Positions 37,743 to 45,710 of a stretch of DNA of 64,000 nt are shown here, in pieces. The DNA is from an uncultured Ruminiclostridium sp. Lineage in GTDB: Bacteria; Bacillota; Clostridia; Oscillospirales; Ruminococcaceae. The position numbers and the translations under genes are program-made. Positions within the stretch are counted from its first letter, which is position 1. Each line of letters opens with the position of its first letter. The notes under the pieces were generated by a model. The model ran no database searches and had not been told where the DNA came from. It worked only from the letters and a program-made list of their open reading frames with translations. The stretch is from contig CANQED010000008.1 of NCBI GenBank assembly GCA_947594425.1, positions 45,264 to 109,263 on the forward strand, in the 5' to 3' direction.

Positions 37743-38555
37743 TTAATTAACGATTAAAAACGGTTCGACGCACGGTTTAATTATGCAGCACTCAAGGCCG
37801 TCATCAAGGGTTGTGAAATCATTTATAAAATCAAGCCACAACCCGTCGCAAAAACAACCATCGTCGTATTCCCAACCTATATCGTCTTGACAAAATTCGG
37901 TATCAGAAATATCAATACCAAGAAAATCGCAGAATTCCAAAACAGTTGCAATTCCTCGTAAATTCAAATTTCTGTTTATGTGATATTCCGCGTTCAAAAC
38001 GCTCGACATCGTGGCTTGAAAATATGAATTTGTAATTGTGTTATAAAACAATCTAAGATCTTCCTTGCATTTTGATGGATCATATAAATCAGAGTAAATA
38101 AGACCACGAGAAGTAATATAAGTATCTTTAGCGACTTGCGCATTTATCTTATTGTCGGAATCCTCGCCGAATACCTCTTTAGCCGCTATTTTATACCTTT
38201 TAAACCCTTTCTCTAAAACTTCATATGCGGCAATAAGAGAAGCCTGCCTGCGTTTACTCAACACATTAGCTGCAAATATGCATAGTATCGTCATGCTTCC
38301 TGTAATTAAACACGGAATATAACATTTCCAGCAAGCCCTTGCCGCTTCTACTTTTGGGAAGGTTTGTTTATCGTCCTCATGATGCGCTTTATTCTTGCTC
38401 TCATTTATTTTTAAGAGAGCTTTTGGCGTTGATCTTACCGCAAGAACTGTTGTGACAACAACCCCTGCCGCCGCTGCGATCGACAAAATTGTAGGTGAAG
38501 CTCTTTGGAGCCACCGTCCAACTTTACTACTAAATCCATTTTTGTTCGTTTTCAT
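37743..38555 (-). CDS. Two-TM phage membrane protein, paralog 3 (DUF6353-like by eye)
   Basis: 'RASPTILSIAAAAGVVVTTVLAVRSTPKALLKINESKNKAHHEDDKQTFPKVEAARACWKCYIPCLITGSMTILCIFAANVLSKRRQASLIAAYEV'. Confidence 0.7.
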   Translation of the reverse strand: MKTNKNGFSSKVGRWLQRASPTILSIAAAAGVVVTTVLAVRSTPKALLKINESKNKAHHEDDKQTFPKVEAARACWKCYIPCLITGSMTILCIFAANVLSKRRQASLIAAYEVLEKGFKRYKIAAKEVFGEDSDNKINAQVAKDTYITSRGLIYSDLYDPSKCKEDLRLFYNTITNSYFQATMSSVLNAEYHINRNLNLRGIATVLEFCDFLGIDISDTEFCQDDIGWEYDDGCFCDGLWLDFINDFTTLDDGLECCIIKPCVEPFLIVN

Positions 38556-38663
38556 TTTTCTTTTCTCCTTTCGGCAATAAAAAATTAAAAAGAAACGGTT
38601 ACAGGGAATGAACCCATAAAAGCCCTCTTTCGATTTTCACCAAATAACGAGCTACCGTTTCTC

Positions 38664-38688
38664 CATAATATAACTTGTAAATTTTGCG
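38664..38688 (-). promoter_or_regulatory. 25-bp conserved early motif, instance 5
   Basis: Minus strand CGCAAAATTTACAAGTTATATTATG, ~109 nt upstream of the 38555 start. Confidence 0.75.
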
Positions 38689-38697
38689 AAAAAAAAG

Positions 38698-38718
38698 AGT
38701 CCCTGTTTAGGACTCCTC
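38698..38718 (-). terminator. Hairpin terminator
   Basis: gagtccctgtttaggactc stem-loop followed by a T run in the minus direction, at the end of the 38707..38925 gene. Confidence 0.7.
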
Positions 38719-38925
38719 TTTAGTGTGATCGCAGAATTCATCAACTGATTTTTTAGAATTTTCTTTGCGATTTTGAGATCTCTCGTGAAGAATTTTAGCT
38801 ATAATTCCAACCACTGCTAAAACTGCTCCAGTAATAATATTATCGTATTCTAGTCTGTAACAATTTTTTTCACAGCCGGTCAATGCCTTAATAACTTCAC
38901 CTGTCTCAAGATTTTTATTATTCAT
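38707..38925 (-). CDS. Small membrane protein
   Basis: MNNKNLETGEVIKALTGCEKNCYRLEYDNIITGAVLAVVGIIAKILHERSQ...; start moved to 38925 because the longer ORF start lies within or upstream of the motif. Confidence 0.65.
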   Translation of the reverse strand: MNNKNLETGEVIKALTGCEKNCYRLEYDNIITGAVLAVVGIIAKILHERSQNRKENSKKSVDEFCDHTKEES

Positions 38926-38963
38926 TATAAAACCACCTTTCAAATAAGAATTAACTGTTTTTC

Positions 38964-38988
38964 CATAATATATCTTGTAAATTTTGCG
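38964..38988 (-). promoter_or_regulatory. 25-bp conserved early motif, instance 6
   Basis: Minus strand CGCAAAATTTACAAGATATATTATG, 39 nt upstream of the 38925 start. Confidence 0.75.
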
Positions 38989-39102
38989 AAAAAAGCCCTC
39001 GAACAAAAACTCAAATAATTCGTTGCGAACAAATTTCCCCGGTTAAACTTGATCTTAGCATACATAAATAATCATGCCTCCTTTCTCATAAGACAAATAG
39101 TA

Positions 39103-39462
39103 TCAAATATCTTTTCTGTCAAAAACAGTTTCCCAACGTTGTTTTTGTATAGGTTTCATTTTTAATGCCCACATAATTTGCCGAACGGTAACAGTAGGAT
39201 AGAGTCCGTCCGTACATGTTCCAGACCTCAAATCAAAGTATTTTTTAAATCTCGGATGCAAATATAACGCATCAGTAATCCACGGATCAACCTCACTCCA
39301 CCATGTACTTTTTGTTTTTTCATCAAATCTTTGCTGAATAACAGCCAAGCCTTTATCTCCAATTTCAAATAACGTGCAACTATCATATATCGGATGTTCA
39401 CAAATATAAATTTTTCCATACATCGAAAGATAAATTTTTGGCTTTTCAAAATGGTAGCGCAT
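39103..39462 (-). CDS. Hypothetical protein
   Basis: 119 aa ORF. Confidence 0.55.
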   Translation of the reverse strand: MRYHFEKPKIYLSMYGKIYICEHPIYDSCTLFEIGDKGLAVIQQRFDEKTKSTWWSEVDPWITDALYLHPRFKKYFDLRSGTCTDGLYPTVTVRQIMWALKMKPIQKQRWETVFDRKDI

Positions 39463-39483
39463 TTTTCCTCCAAATTAAAAAAG

Positions 39484-39508
39484 AAGAGTCTGTGCACAGA
39501 CTCTTCCC
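39484..39508 (-). terminator. Hairpin terminator
   Basis: aagagtctgtgcacagactctt perfect stem-loop with A run. Confidence 0.75.
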
Positions 39509-39530
39509 AAATCAAAATGATAATCACTAT

Positions 39531-39815
39531 TTACGGAACATAATCATTTAATTCTCCGCAAACCTCGTCATACGGTTCGTCGTCACCGTCATCCTCCTCG
39601 ACATCGTTAATTTCGTCAGGCGTCACAGAATATAAAGTATAATAATCCTCATCGTCTTCGGTCCCGTAGTGTTCCAGATCTACCGAGTGTCCACACTTCG
39701 GGCAAATGAGAACGTCTTCCATCTCATCTTCAAATTCCATTTTCGCAGCGCATTTACTGCAAATGTAATTTCCGCTTGACAATGCGTCGAGAAGAGATTT
39801 ATTAAAAAAACTCAT
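39531..39815 (-). CDS. Zinc-ribbon protein with acidic C-terminus
   Basis: 94 aa, CSKCAAKMEFEDEMEDVLICPKCGHSVDLEHYG. Confidence 0.65.
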   Translation of the reverse strand: MSFFNKSLLDALSSGNYICSKCAAKMEFEDEMEDVLICPKCGHSVDLEHYGTEDDEDYYTLYSVTPDEINDVEEDDGDDEPYDEVCGELNDYVP

Positions 39816-39907
39816 TTTGACCTCCTTTTTATCTTTATTGAGTGTTAATAATATTTTACTACACTCAACTCATAATTTCAAGAGACAAAAAGAGCCCTTT
39901 GTTCTCT

Positions 39908-39932
39908 CATAACATAAATTGTATATTTTACG
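39908..39932 (-). promoter_or_regulatory. 25-bp conserved early motif, instance 7
   Basis: Minus strand CGTAAAATATACAATTTATGTTATG, ~93 nt upstream of the 39815 start. Confidence 0.65.
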
Positions 39933-39941
39933 GGCAAAAAC

Positions 39942-39971
39942 GAAGAGGACGTGTTATTTTCGCGTCCTCCT
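39942..39971 (-). terminator. Hairpin terminator
   Basis: gaggacgtgttattttcgcgtcctcctc stem-loop at the end of the 39986..40372 gene. Confidence 0.65.
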
Positions 39972-39985
39972 CATTAAAAATCCAT

Positions 39986-40372
39986 TTAATTTCCTTTTTT
40001 GAACTTAAATCTACTAAACAAACTTTTTAAGGTGCTCGACGTAAATGCTCCGTCTTTTTCAAACTCGAAACCTCTCTTTGCCCAGTACGCAGCAAAAGCA
40101 AGTTCCAGCAAGAACATGCCGATCTCAGCTCCAAGCTTTAATTTATTTGAAATTAAGTCTTTTGCGAACTGTTCACGTTTAAACTGTTCGTCCGTTTCAT
40201 GACTACACCAATCAGTCGCATTTTTCTCACTTTCAAGTTTTAGCTTATAAAGCTTAGCCACATCTTCAACCGCTGATGCCATTTCTTTTGTTCCATTCTC
40301 AAGTTCGGATAATTTCGCAATTTCCGACCGAATCTCGTTGTCGAGCATCTCTTGAATCGTTTGGTTTACCAT
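39986..40372 (-). CDS. Hypothetical protein with coiled coil and hydrophobic segment
   Basis: 128 aa, 'LKLGAEIGMFLLELAFAAYWAKRGFEFEKDG'. Confidence 0.6.
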   Translation of the reverse strand: MVNQTIQEMLDNEIRSEIAKLSELENGTKEMASAVEDVAKLYKLKLESEKNATDWCSHETDEQFKREQFAKDLISNKLKLGAEIGMFLLELAFAAYWAKRGFEFEKDGAFTSSTLKSLFSRFKFKKGN

Positions 40373-40406
40373 GTTTTATTCTCCTTTCAAAAATCAAATG
40401 GGTTCC

Positions 40407-40431
40407 CATAAAAATGCTTGTTTCTTTTGCG
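40407..40431 (-). promoter_or_regulatory. 25-bp conserved early motif, instance 8
   Basis: Minus strand CGCAAAAGAAACAAGCATTTTTATG, 35 nt upstream of the 40372 start. Confidence 0.65.
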
Positions 40432-40514
40432 ACAGTTTTCTCGAAAAATCCCACCCGAGATTTTTTCAATATCAATGTACCATATTTTTTTGTCACCTGC
40501 TTACGGAAAATGTA

Positions 40515-40552
40515 AAAAGAAAGAGTCGCTGTTGGACGACTCAATCTTTTTT
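40515..40552 (-). terminator. Hairpin terminator
   Basis: agagtcgctgttggacgactc stem-loop with A/T tracts. Confidence 0.65.
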
Positions 40553-40555
40553 TTG

Positions 40556-40792
40556 TTATAGTTTCCCAAGATATACGTTACCTTTGCGAACATATACTTT
40601 GATAGGAAGCATTGACCTTTTAATAGCAACACGAAAGCAATTTGCACATATTCTATAAGATTTGTAGTCATTCTCGCTAAGTTCGATTTGTACAAACTGA
40701 GCATCGGAATTTACAAAATCATCAATATAGGCCTGCAAAGAATGCCTATACGCATTTCTTTTAGGAATGCTATCTACCTGTATAAATTTCAT
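40556..40792 (-). CDS. Hypothetical protein
   Basis: 78 aa ORF with RBS and the 25-bp motif upstream. Confidence 0.6.
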   Translation of the reverse strand: MKFIQVDSIPKRNAYRHSLQAYIDDFVNSDAQFVQIELSENDYKSYRICANCFRVAIKRSMLPIKVYVRKGNVYLGKL

Positions 40793-40826
40793 GGTTTTCC
40801 CTCCTTCCGGGCATATAACAACTACC

Positions 40827-40851
40827 CATAAGAGAGGTTGTAAATTCTGCG
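40827..40851 (-). promoter_or_regulatory. 25-bp conserved early motif, instance 9
   Basis: Minus strand CGCAGAATTTACAACCTCTCTTATG, 35 nt upstream of the 40792 start. Confidence 0.65.
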
Positions 40852-40853
40852 GC

Positions 40854-41312
40854 TCACATCCTTAATTTATCAAGTATCCAGAAAAATTTTCTATATCTGT
40901 CATAATATGTGTCTTTGCAACAAGGAATATCATATTTCATTTTAAGATAATCATAAGATACGCCCTGTGTAACGCCGATTAAAATATAACGTGAAATACT
41001 TAAATCGGACTCCTGTGCTGCTTTTTCTATCATTTGCATTCGATCCGAGCAAAAAACTCTTATTTCAGCACATCGTTCCACCGGATCTGAAAATTTTCTA
41101 TTTTTTGATCTTGGCTGAAAATCGATATAGCCCGTTTTAAAGCTATTTAAAGAAACATATGCCTTCTTCCAAATAGGATATTGAAGACAAAAATGCTTTA
41201 ACTCGTAATATCTGTGTCTTTCTATCCAGTATTTGTTTTTATCCGATAATTCCGGGCGAATATCCGTACTCACGTTTTTTCTCCTTTCCATATATATCCA
41301 GTTTCCTGCCAA
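40854..41312 (-). CDS. Hypothetical protein
   Basis: 152 aa ORF. Confidence 0.55.
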   Translation of the reverse strand: MAGNWIYMERRKNVSTDIRPELSDKNKYWIERHRYYELKHFCLQYPIWKKAYVSLNSFKTGYIDFQPRSKNRKFSDPVERCAEIRVFCSDRMQMIEKAAQESDLSISRYILIGVTQGVSYDYLKMKYDIPCCKDTYYDRYRKFFWILDKLRM

Positions 41313-41524
41313 AGTAACTTAGGTGAAATATAATAATTAATTCTCCCGTATCTTGAACTCATTTCTTCAAGACTAGTTACGGGTTTACCACCTCTTGTAG
41401 CTTTGCCAATAGGCAACCATCCGGAAATAATGCCCGCTCTTATCCAAGATGCATCCTTACCGTATACTCTGGCCGCAACGGCGACCGGAACCGAACCGTT
41501 CGGAAATGTGATTTCTTCGTCCAT
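41270..41524 (-). CDS. Excisionase/HTH-like DNA-binding protein
   Basis: 84 aa, 'VPVAVAARVYGKDASWIRAGIISGWLPIGKATRGGKPVTS'. Confidence 0.5.
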   Translation of the reverse strand: MDEEITFPNGSVPVAVAARVYGKDASWIRAGIISGWLPIGKATRGGKPVTSLEEMSSRYGRINYYISPKLLWQETGYIWKGEKT

Positions 41525-41648
41525 TTATATGAACACCTCCCTTTCGTCGTACATTTTACTATTTTAAAACAGACTTGTAAAAGCAAAGTCGTTAAAAAAA
41601 GAAAGACTCGGTCAGAGTCTCCCAGAGCAGTTTGCTTGAAAACAATTT

Positions 41649-42332
41649 TCAATGATTATCACCATCGTGTTTTTCTTTTTTCCATCTCTTTATCGTTTGT
41701 TCAGACGGATAATCCTCATATTTTAAGTTGGAAGTAGAAAGATTACCTTCAACGAAGCCGTCTATAATATCGGCCCTAAATTGCTTATACGGTGATAAAT
41801 AATCGGGCAAATCCCGAAACGTTTTACCGCAGTCGCCACACTTGAATCTTTTTACTTTTATTTTCTTTATCTCACCATACTCCGACCGGACCGTCCGATT
41901 AACAAAACATAAAAATTTTGATATTCCGCCGCAATATGGGCAGATTTTGGTTTCTTTATTTTTCACGATATTCCATCTCCTTTGTAAAGCTATTTTTCTG
42001 CTCCGTAAAAGAGATTGCACCTCTTGCGAATTATGCCATCGTTTCATGGTCGATTCGCTCGGGTAGTCTTCATAGCCTAAGTCAAACGATGTTATCTTTC
42101 CACTAACAACGCCTTCTATAATTTTTGAGTTATAATGCTTGTAAGGAAGTAATGTTGAAGGAATAACTCTATGTATAGACCCGCAGTCTTTACAAATATA
42201 TTGCTGCATATTTAAGAATTTTTTATTACCGCCTTTGTTTTTTATAATTCGTTTAACTGTGCTATAATATTTTAAATTTGTCCCGCTACATTTTGGACAA
42301 ATTAATCTATTACAAATGATCACGTTTTTCAC
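41649..42332 (-). CDS. Tandem zinc-ribbon DNA-binding protein (DUF6431-like by eye)
   Basis: Two half-repeats, each CPxC...C(K/G)DCG...LP..L.PYK...I..G.V.G......L.YEDYPSE.T.KRW. Confidence 0.6.
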   Translation of the reverse strand: MKNVIICNRLICPKCSGTNLKYYSTVKRIIKNKGGNKKFLNMQQYICKDCGSIHRVIPSTLLPYKHYNSKIIEGVVSGKITSFDLGYEDYPSESTMKRWHNSQEVQSLLRSRKIALQRRWNIVKNKETKICPYCGGISKFLCFVNRTVRSEYGEIKKIKVKRFKCGDCGKTFRDLPDYLSPYKQFRADIIDGFVEGNLSTSNLKYEDYPSEQTIKRWKKEKHDGDNH

Positions 42333-42413
42333 GTTCTTTCTAACTTAGATTAAAAATATCTATCTTAGAATAACATGAGCATTTGTAATAAATCAATAAT
42401 TGGAGGATATAAA

Positions 42414-43655
42414 ATGCTAATTAAATGTACAGAATGTGAGTTAACCATGAGCGATAAAGCATTAATTTGTCCACACTGTGGTTGCCCGGCTTCCTCGATA
42501 AACTTGCCAAAAAAACAAAACGCAAAACCCAACAAAAGGCGGCGATTACCAAATGGCTTTGGTCAAATAAGTGAAATTAAGAATAAACCGCTTAGAAATC
42601 CTTTTCGTGCAATGGTGACGGTTGGTAAAAACGAAAAGGGGCATCCAATTAGTAAACCGTTAAAACCTGTTTCATATTTTCCAACGTACAACGACGCATA
42701 CTTAGCTTTGGTGGAATACAATAAAAACCCTTATGATTTGGGCATTTCAATATCGGTTCTTGAACTTTATGAAAAATGGACACAAGAATATTTCAAAAAA
42801 TTAAAATCTCCTTCCAGCAAAAGAACGATTACTTCTGCATGGGCATATTGTTCATCGGTTTATAATATGCGAGCGGTTGATTTAAGAGCACGGCATATTA
42901 AAGGTTGTATGGAAGAAGGAGTTGCTATTATAAAAAAAGAAGAACATCATCCATCTCCCGGCGTTAAAGCAAGAATAAAATCGCTTTTTAATCTTATGTT
43001 AGACTATGCGCTTGAATATGAAATTGTAGATCGCAATTATGCTCGAACATTTGACATTTCTGAAGATATAATACAGGAAAAAGAGAAAGCACGACGTTGT
43101 CATTTGCCATTTAAAGATGAGGAAATTGAGATTTTGTGGGCAAATGTAGATAAGAAGAAATATGTAGACATTGTACTTATTCAATGTTATTCGGGTTGGA
43201 GACCTCAAGAATTGGGTCTTATTAAATTGGAGGATGTTGATCTTAATAACTGGACGTTTTCTGGCGGAATGAAAACAAAAGCCGGTACCAATCGTCTCGT
43301 GCCCATACATACACGAATTCGGCCTTTGGTTGAAAATAAGTATAAAGAAGCAGTCGCTCTAAAGAGCGAATATCTGATTAATTGCATGGATGGTCAAACA
43401 CATACTGACAACCATATACTTACATATGACAAATATCAAAAAAGGTTTAAGAGTATAAGAGACGAGCTTGGGCTCAACCCTCAGCATCGTGCCCATGACG
43501 GACGAATGCACTTTATCACTTCAGCAAAAAAATATGGCGTAGACGAGTACGCCATAAAATATATAGTCGGTCATGCCATAAATGACATAACCGAAAAAGT
43601 TTACACAAAAAGAGAGATCGATTGGCTCAAAACCGAGATAGAAAAAATAAAATAG
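42414..43655 (+). CDS. int: Tyrosine recombinase/integrase with N-terminal zinc ribbon
   Basis: MLIKCTECELTMSDKALICPHCGCPAS zinc ribbon; catalytic region 'QCYSGWRPQELGLIKLEDVDL...HDGRMHFITSAKKYGVDEYAIKYIVGHAINDITEKVYTKR'. RBS ggaggatataaa. Only plus-strand phage gene seen. Confidence 0.9.
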   Translation: MLIKCTECELTMSDKALICPHCGCPASSINLPKKQNAKPNKRRRLPNGFGQISEIKNKPLRNPFRAMVTVGKNEKGHPISKPLKPVSYFPTYNDAYLALVEYNKNPYDLGISISVLELYEKWTQEYFKKLKSPSSKRTITSAWAYCSSVYNMRAVDLRARHIKGCMEEGVAIIKKEEHHPSPGVKARIKSLFNLMLDYALEYEIVDRNYARTFDISEDIIQEKEKARRCHLPFKDEEIEILWANVDKKKYVDIVLIQCYSGWRPQELGLIKLEDVDLNNWTFSGGMKTKAGTNRLVPIHTRIRPLVENKYKEAVALKSEYLINCMDGQTHTDNHILTYDKYQKRFKSIRDELGLNPQHRAHDGRMHFITSAKKYGVDEYAIKYIVGHAINDITEKVYTKREIDWLKTEIEKIK

Positions 43656-43671
43656 GTGTAGGAATAAAGTG

Positions 43672-43732
43672 TAGGAGTAGTGTAGGAATAATGTAGGAAT
43701 GACCTTCATTATTCCGCTTTTCACTACTCCTA
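43672..43732. repeat. Long nested inverted repeat just after int; terminator and/or att-region structure
   Basis: TAGGAGTAGTG-TA-GGAATAATG-(loop)-CATTATTCC-GCTTTT-CACTACTCCTA; also tandem 'tgtaggaat/gtaggag' repeats 43657-43700. Confidence 0.75.
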
Positions 43733-43778
43733 ACCGCTTTTTATTTTCCTATTATAAAGCCGTTTTTAGACTTCTATC

Positions 43779-44777
43779 TTACTTATTAGCTTCCTCAACC
43801 GCCACCGCGCAAGCGACTGTCGCACCTACCATGGGGTTGTTGCCCATACCGATAAGACCCATCATCTCAACGTGAGCGGGTACGGAGGACGAGCCTGCGA
43901 ACTGCGCGTCACCGTGCATACGTCCCATAGAGTCGGTCAGACCGTAGGACGCGGGACCTGCCGCAACGTTGTCGGGGTGGAGGGTACGACCCGTGCCGCC
44001 GCCGGACGCAACGGAGAAGTACTTCTTGCCGTTCTCGATAGCCCACTTCTTATATGTGCCTGCAACGAGGTGCTGGAAACGGGTGGGGTTGGTGGAGTTG
44101 CCGGTGATGGACACCTCTACGCCCTCGCTCTTCATGATAGCAACGCCCTCGGTAACATCGTTAGCACCGTAGCAGCGAACCTTAGCCTTGTCGCCGTCGG
44201 AGTAAGCTATCTCCTTAACGACGGTCAGCTTGTCGTTAGAGATATCGTAATCCGTCTGTACGTAGGTAAAGCCGTTTATTCTCGATATTATCTGTGCAGC
44301 GTCCTTGCCAAGACCGTTAAGGATAACTCTGAGCGGCTCTTTTCTTGCCTTGTTGGCAGTTCTTGCGATACCGATAGCGCCCTCAGCGGCTGCGAACGAC
44401 TCGTGACCTGCAAGGAAGCAGAAGCATTTTGTCTGCTCGTCGAGCAGCATAGCGCCGAGGTTGCCGTGTCCGAGACCGACCTTTCTGTTCTCGGCAACAG
44501 AGCCGGGAACGCAGAACGCCTGAAGTCCCTCGCCTATAACGGCAGCCGCCTCGCTGGCTTTCTTAACGCCCCTCTTAAGAGCGATAGCGGTGCCGAGCGT
44601 GTATGCCCATACCGCATTCTCAAAAGCTATGGGCTGTACGCCCTTTACTATTTCTTCAACATTTATCCCCTTGGAAAGGCAAAGATCTCTCGCTTCTTCA
44701 ATTTCTTTCATTCCGAGGGTTTCAAGGCATGCGCTTATCTTAGCGGCACGTCTTTCCTGACCTTCAAATTTAGCCAT
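43779..44777 (-). CDS. GGGtGRT protein
   Basis: 332 aa, 'KYFSVASGGGTGRTLHPDNVAAGPASYGLTDSMGRMHGDAQFAGSSSVPAHVEMMGLIGMGNNPMVGATVACAVAVEEA'. Confidence 0.9.
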   Translation of the reverse strand: MAKFEGQERRAAKISACLETLGMKEIEEARDLCLSKGINVEEIVKGVQPIAFENAVWAYTLGTAIALKRGVKKASEAAAVIGEGLQAFCVPGSVAENRKVGLGHGNLGAMLLDEQTKCFCFLAGHESFAAAEGAIGIARTANKARKEPLRVILNGLGKDAAQIISRINGFTYVQTDYDISNDKLTVVKEIAYSDGDKAKVRCYGANDVTEGVAIMKSEGVEVSITGNSTNPTRFQHLVAGTYKKWAIENGKKYFSVASGGGTGRTLHPDNVAAGPASYGLTDSMGRMHGDAQFAGSSSVPAHVEMMGLIGMGNNPMVGATVACAVAVEEANK

Positions 44778-44794
44778 TATCTTTACTCCTTTCC

Positions 44795-45490
44795 TTATTC
44801 TTCACGCGGGTCTATCTTCTTGACAGCCTCGTCGTATCTGCCGTACTGACCGCAGTTTGCCTTATAAGCCTCGTCGGGCGACTTGCCGTGACGTATGTCC
44901 TCGAGCATCTTTCCTACTCTTACAAACTGATAGCCGATGACCTCGTTATTTTCGTCAAGACCGAGAGAGGTGATATAGCCCTCCGCCATCTCCATGTAAC
45001 GTACGCCCTTAGCCTTGGTGGAATAAAGCGTGCCGACCTGCGAACGCAAGCCCTTTCCGAGATCCTCGAGCCCCGCGCCTATCGGCAGACCGTTCTCGCT
45101 GAACGCGGTCTGTGTACGTCCGTAAACTATCTGTAAGAAAAGTTCGCGCATAGCAACGTTTATAGCGTCGCATACAAGGTCGGTGTTCAGCGCTTCGAGT
45201 ATAGTCTTGCCGGGGAGTATCTCCGCCGCCATAGCCGCCGAATGGGTCATACCCGAGCAGCCGATAGTCTCTACGAGCGCCTCCTCTATAACACCCTCTT
45301 TTACATTAAGGGTGAGCTTGCAGGTACCCTGCTGAGGCGCGCACCAGCCTATGCCGTGTGTAAGTCCGCTGATATCGCCTATCTGATAAGCCTTTACCCA
45401 TTTGCCCTCTTCGGGAATGGGTGCGGGCCCATGGTTGACGCCTTTGGCGACCACACACATTTTTTCAACTTCGTTAGAAAAACTTGCCAT
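44795..45490 (-). CDS. NifU-like iron-sulfur cluster assembly scaffold protein
   Basis: 231 aa, 'VIEEALVETIGCSGMTHSAAMAAEILPGKTILEALNTDLVCDAINVAMREL'; pairs with GGGtGRT. Confidence 0.8.
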   Translation of the reverse strand: MASFSNEVEKMCVVAKGVNHGPAPIPEEGKWVKAYQIGDISGLTHGIGWCAPQQGTCKLTLNVKEGVIEEALVETIGCSGMTHSAAMAAEILPGKTILEALNTDLVCDAINVAMRELFLQIVYGRTQTAFSENGLPIGAGLEDLGKGLRSQVGTLYSTKAKGVRYMEMAEGYITSLGLDENNEVIGYQFVRVGKMLEDIRHGKSPDEAYKANCGQYGRYDEAVKKIDPREE

Positions 45491-45710
45491 TTTTCTGCTC
45501 CTTTCAAAAACGTTACAGTACCCGCCGCAAAGCGGACGAGTTACATATACAATATTATTATATACTATTTGCCGAGGAATTTCAAGAGGGAATAGTAACT
45601 TTTTGAAACTGAGAAAAATTTTCTCCCCGCCCTTGACATCCCTCCCCCTATTTGTTATAATAAAAACTCCGTCTGCTTAAAGCATACGGACATACGGCAG
45701 GTTTAGCACA

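Noticed and set aside
38926-39006. N-terminal extension of ORF 38707..39006 (MFEGFFRKIYKIYYGKTVNSYLKGGF)
   Set aside because: The extension is just a translation of the 25-bp motif and leader; a good RBS precedes the ATG at 38925.
40299-40544. 81-aa minus ORF MSRPTATLSFYIFRKQ...
   Set aside because: Overlaps a motif copy and the start of the next gene in another frame; no support.
43872-44849. 325-aa plus-strand ORF opposite the GGGtGRT gene
   Set aside because: Antisense of a well-recognised conserved gene in GC-rich DNA; no motif of its own.
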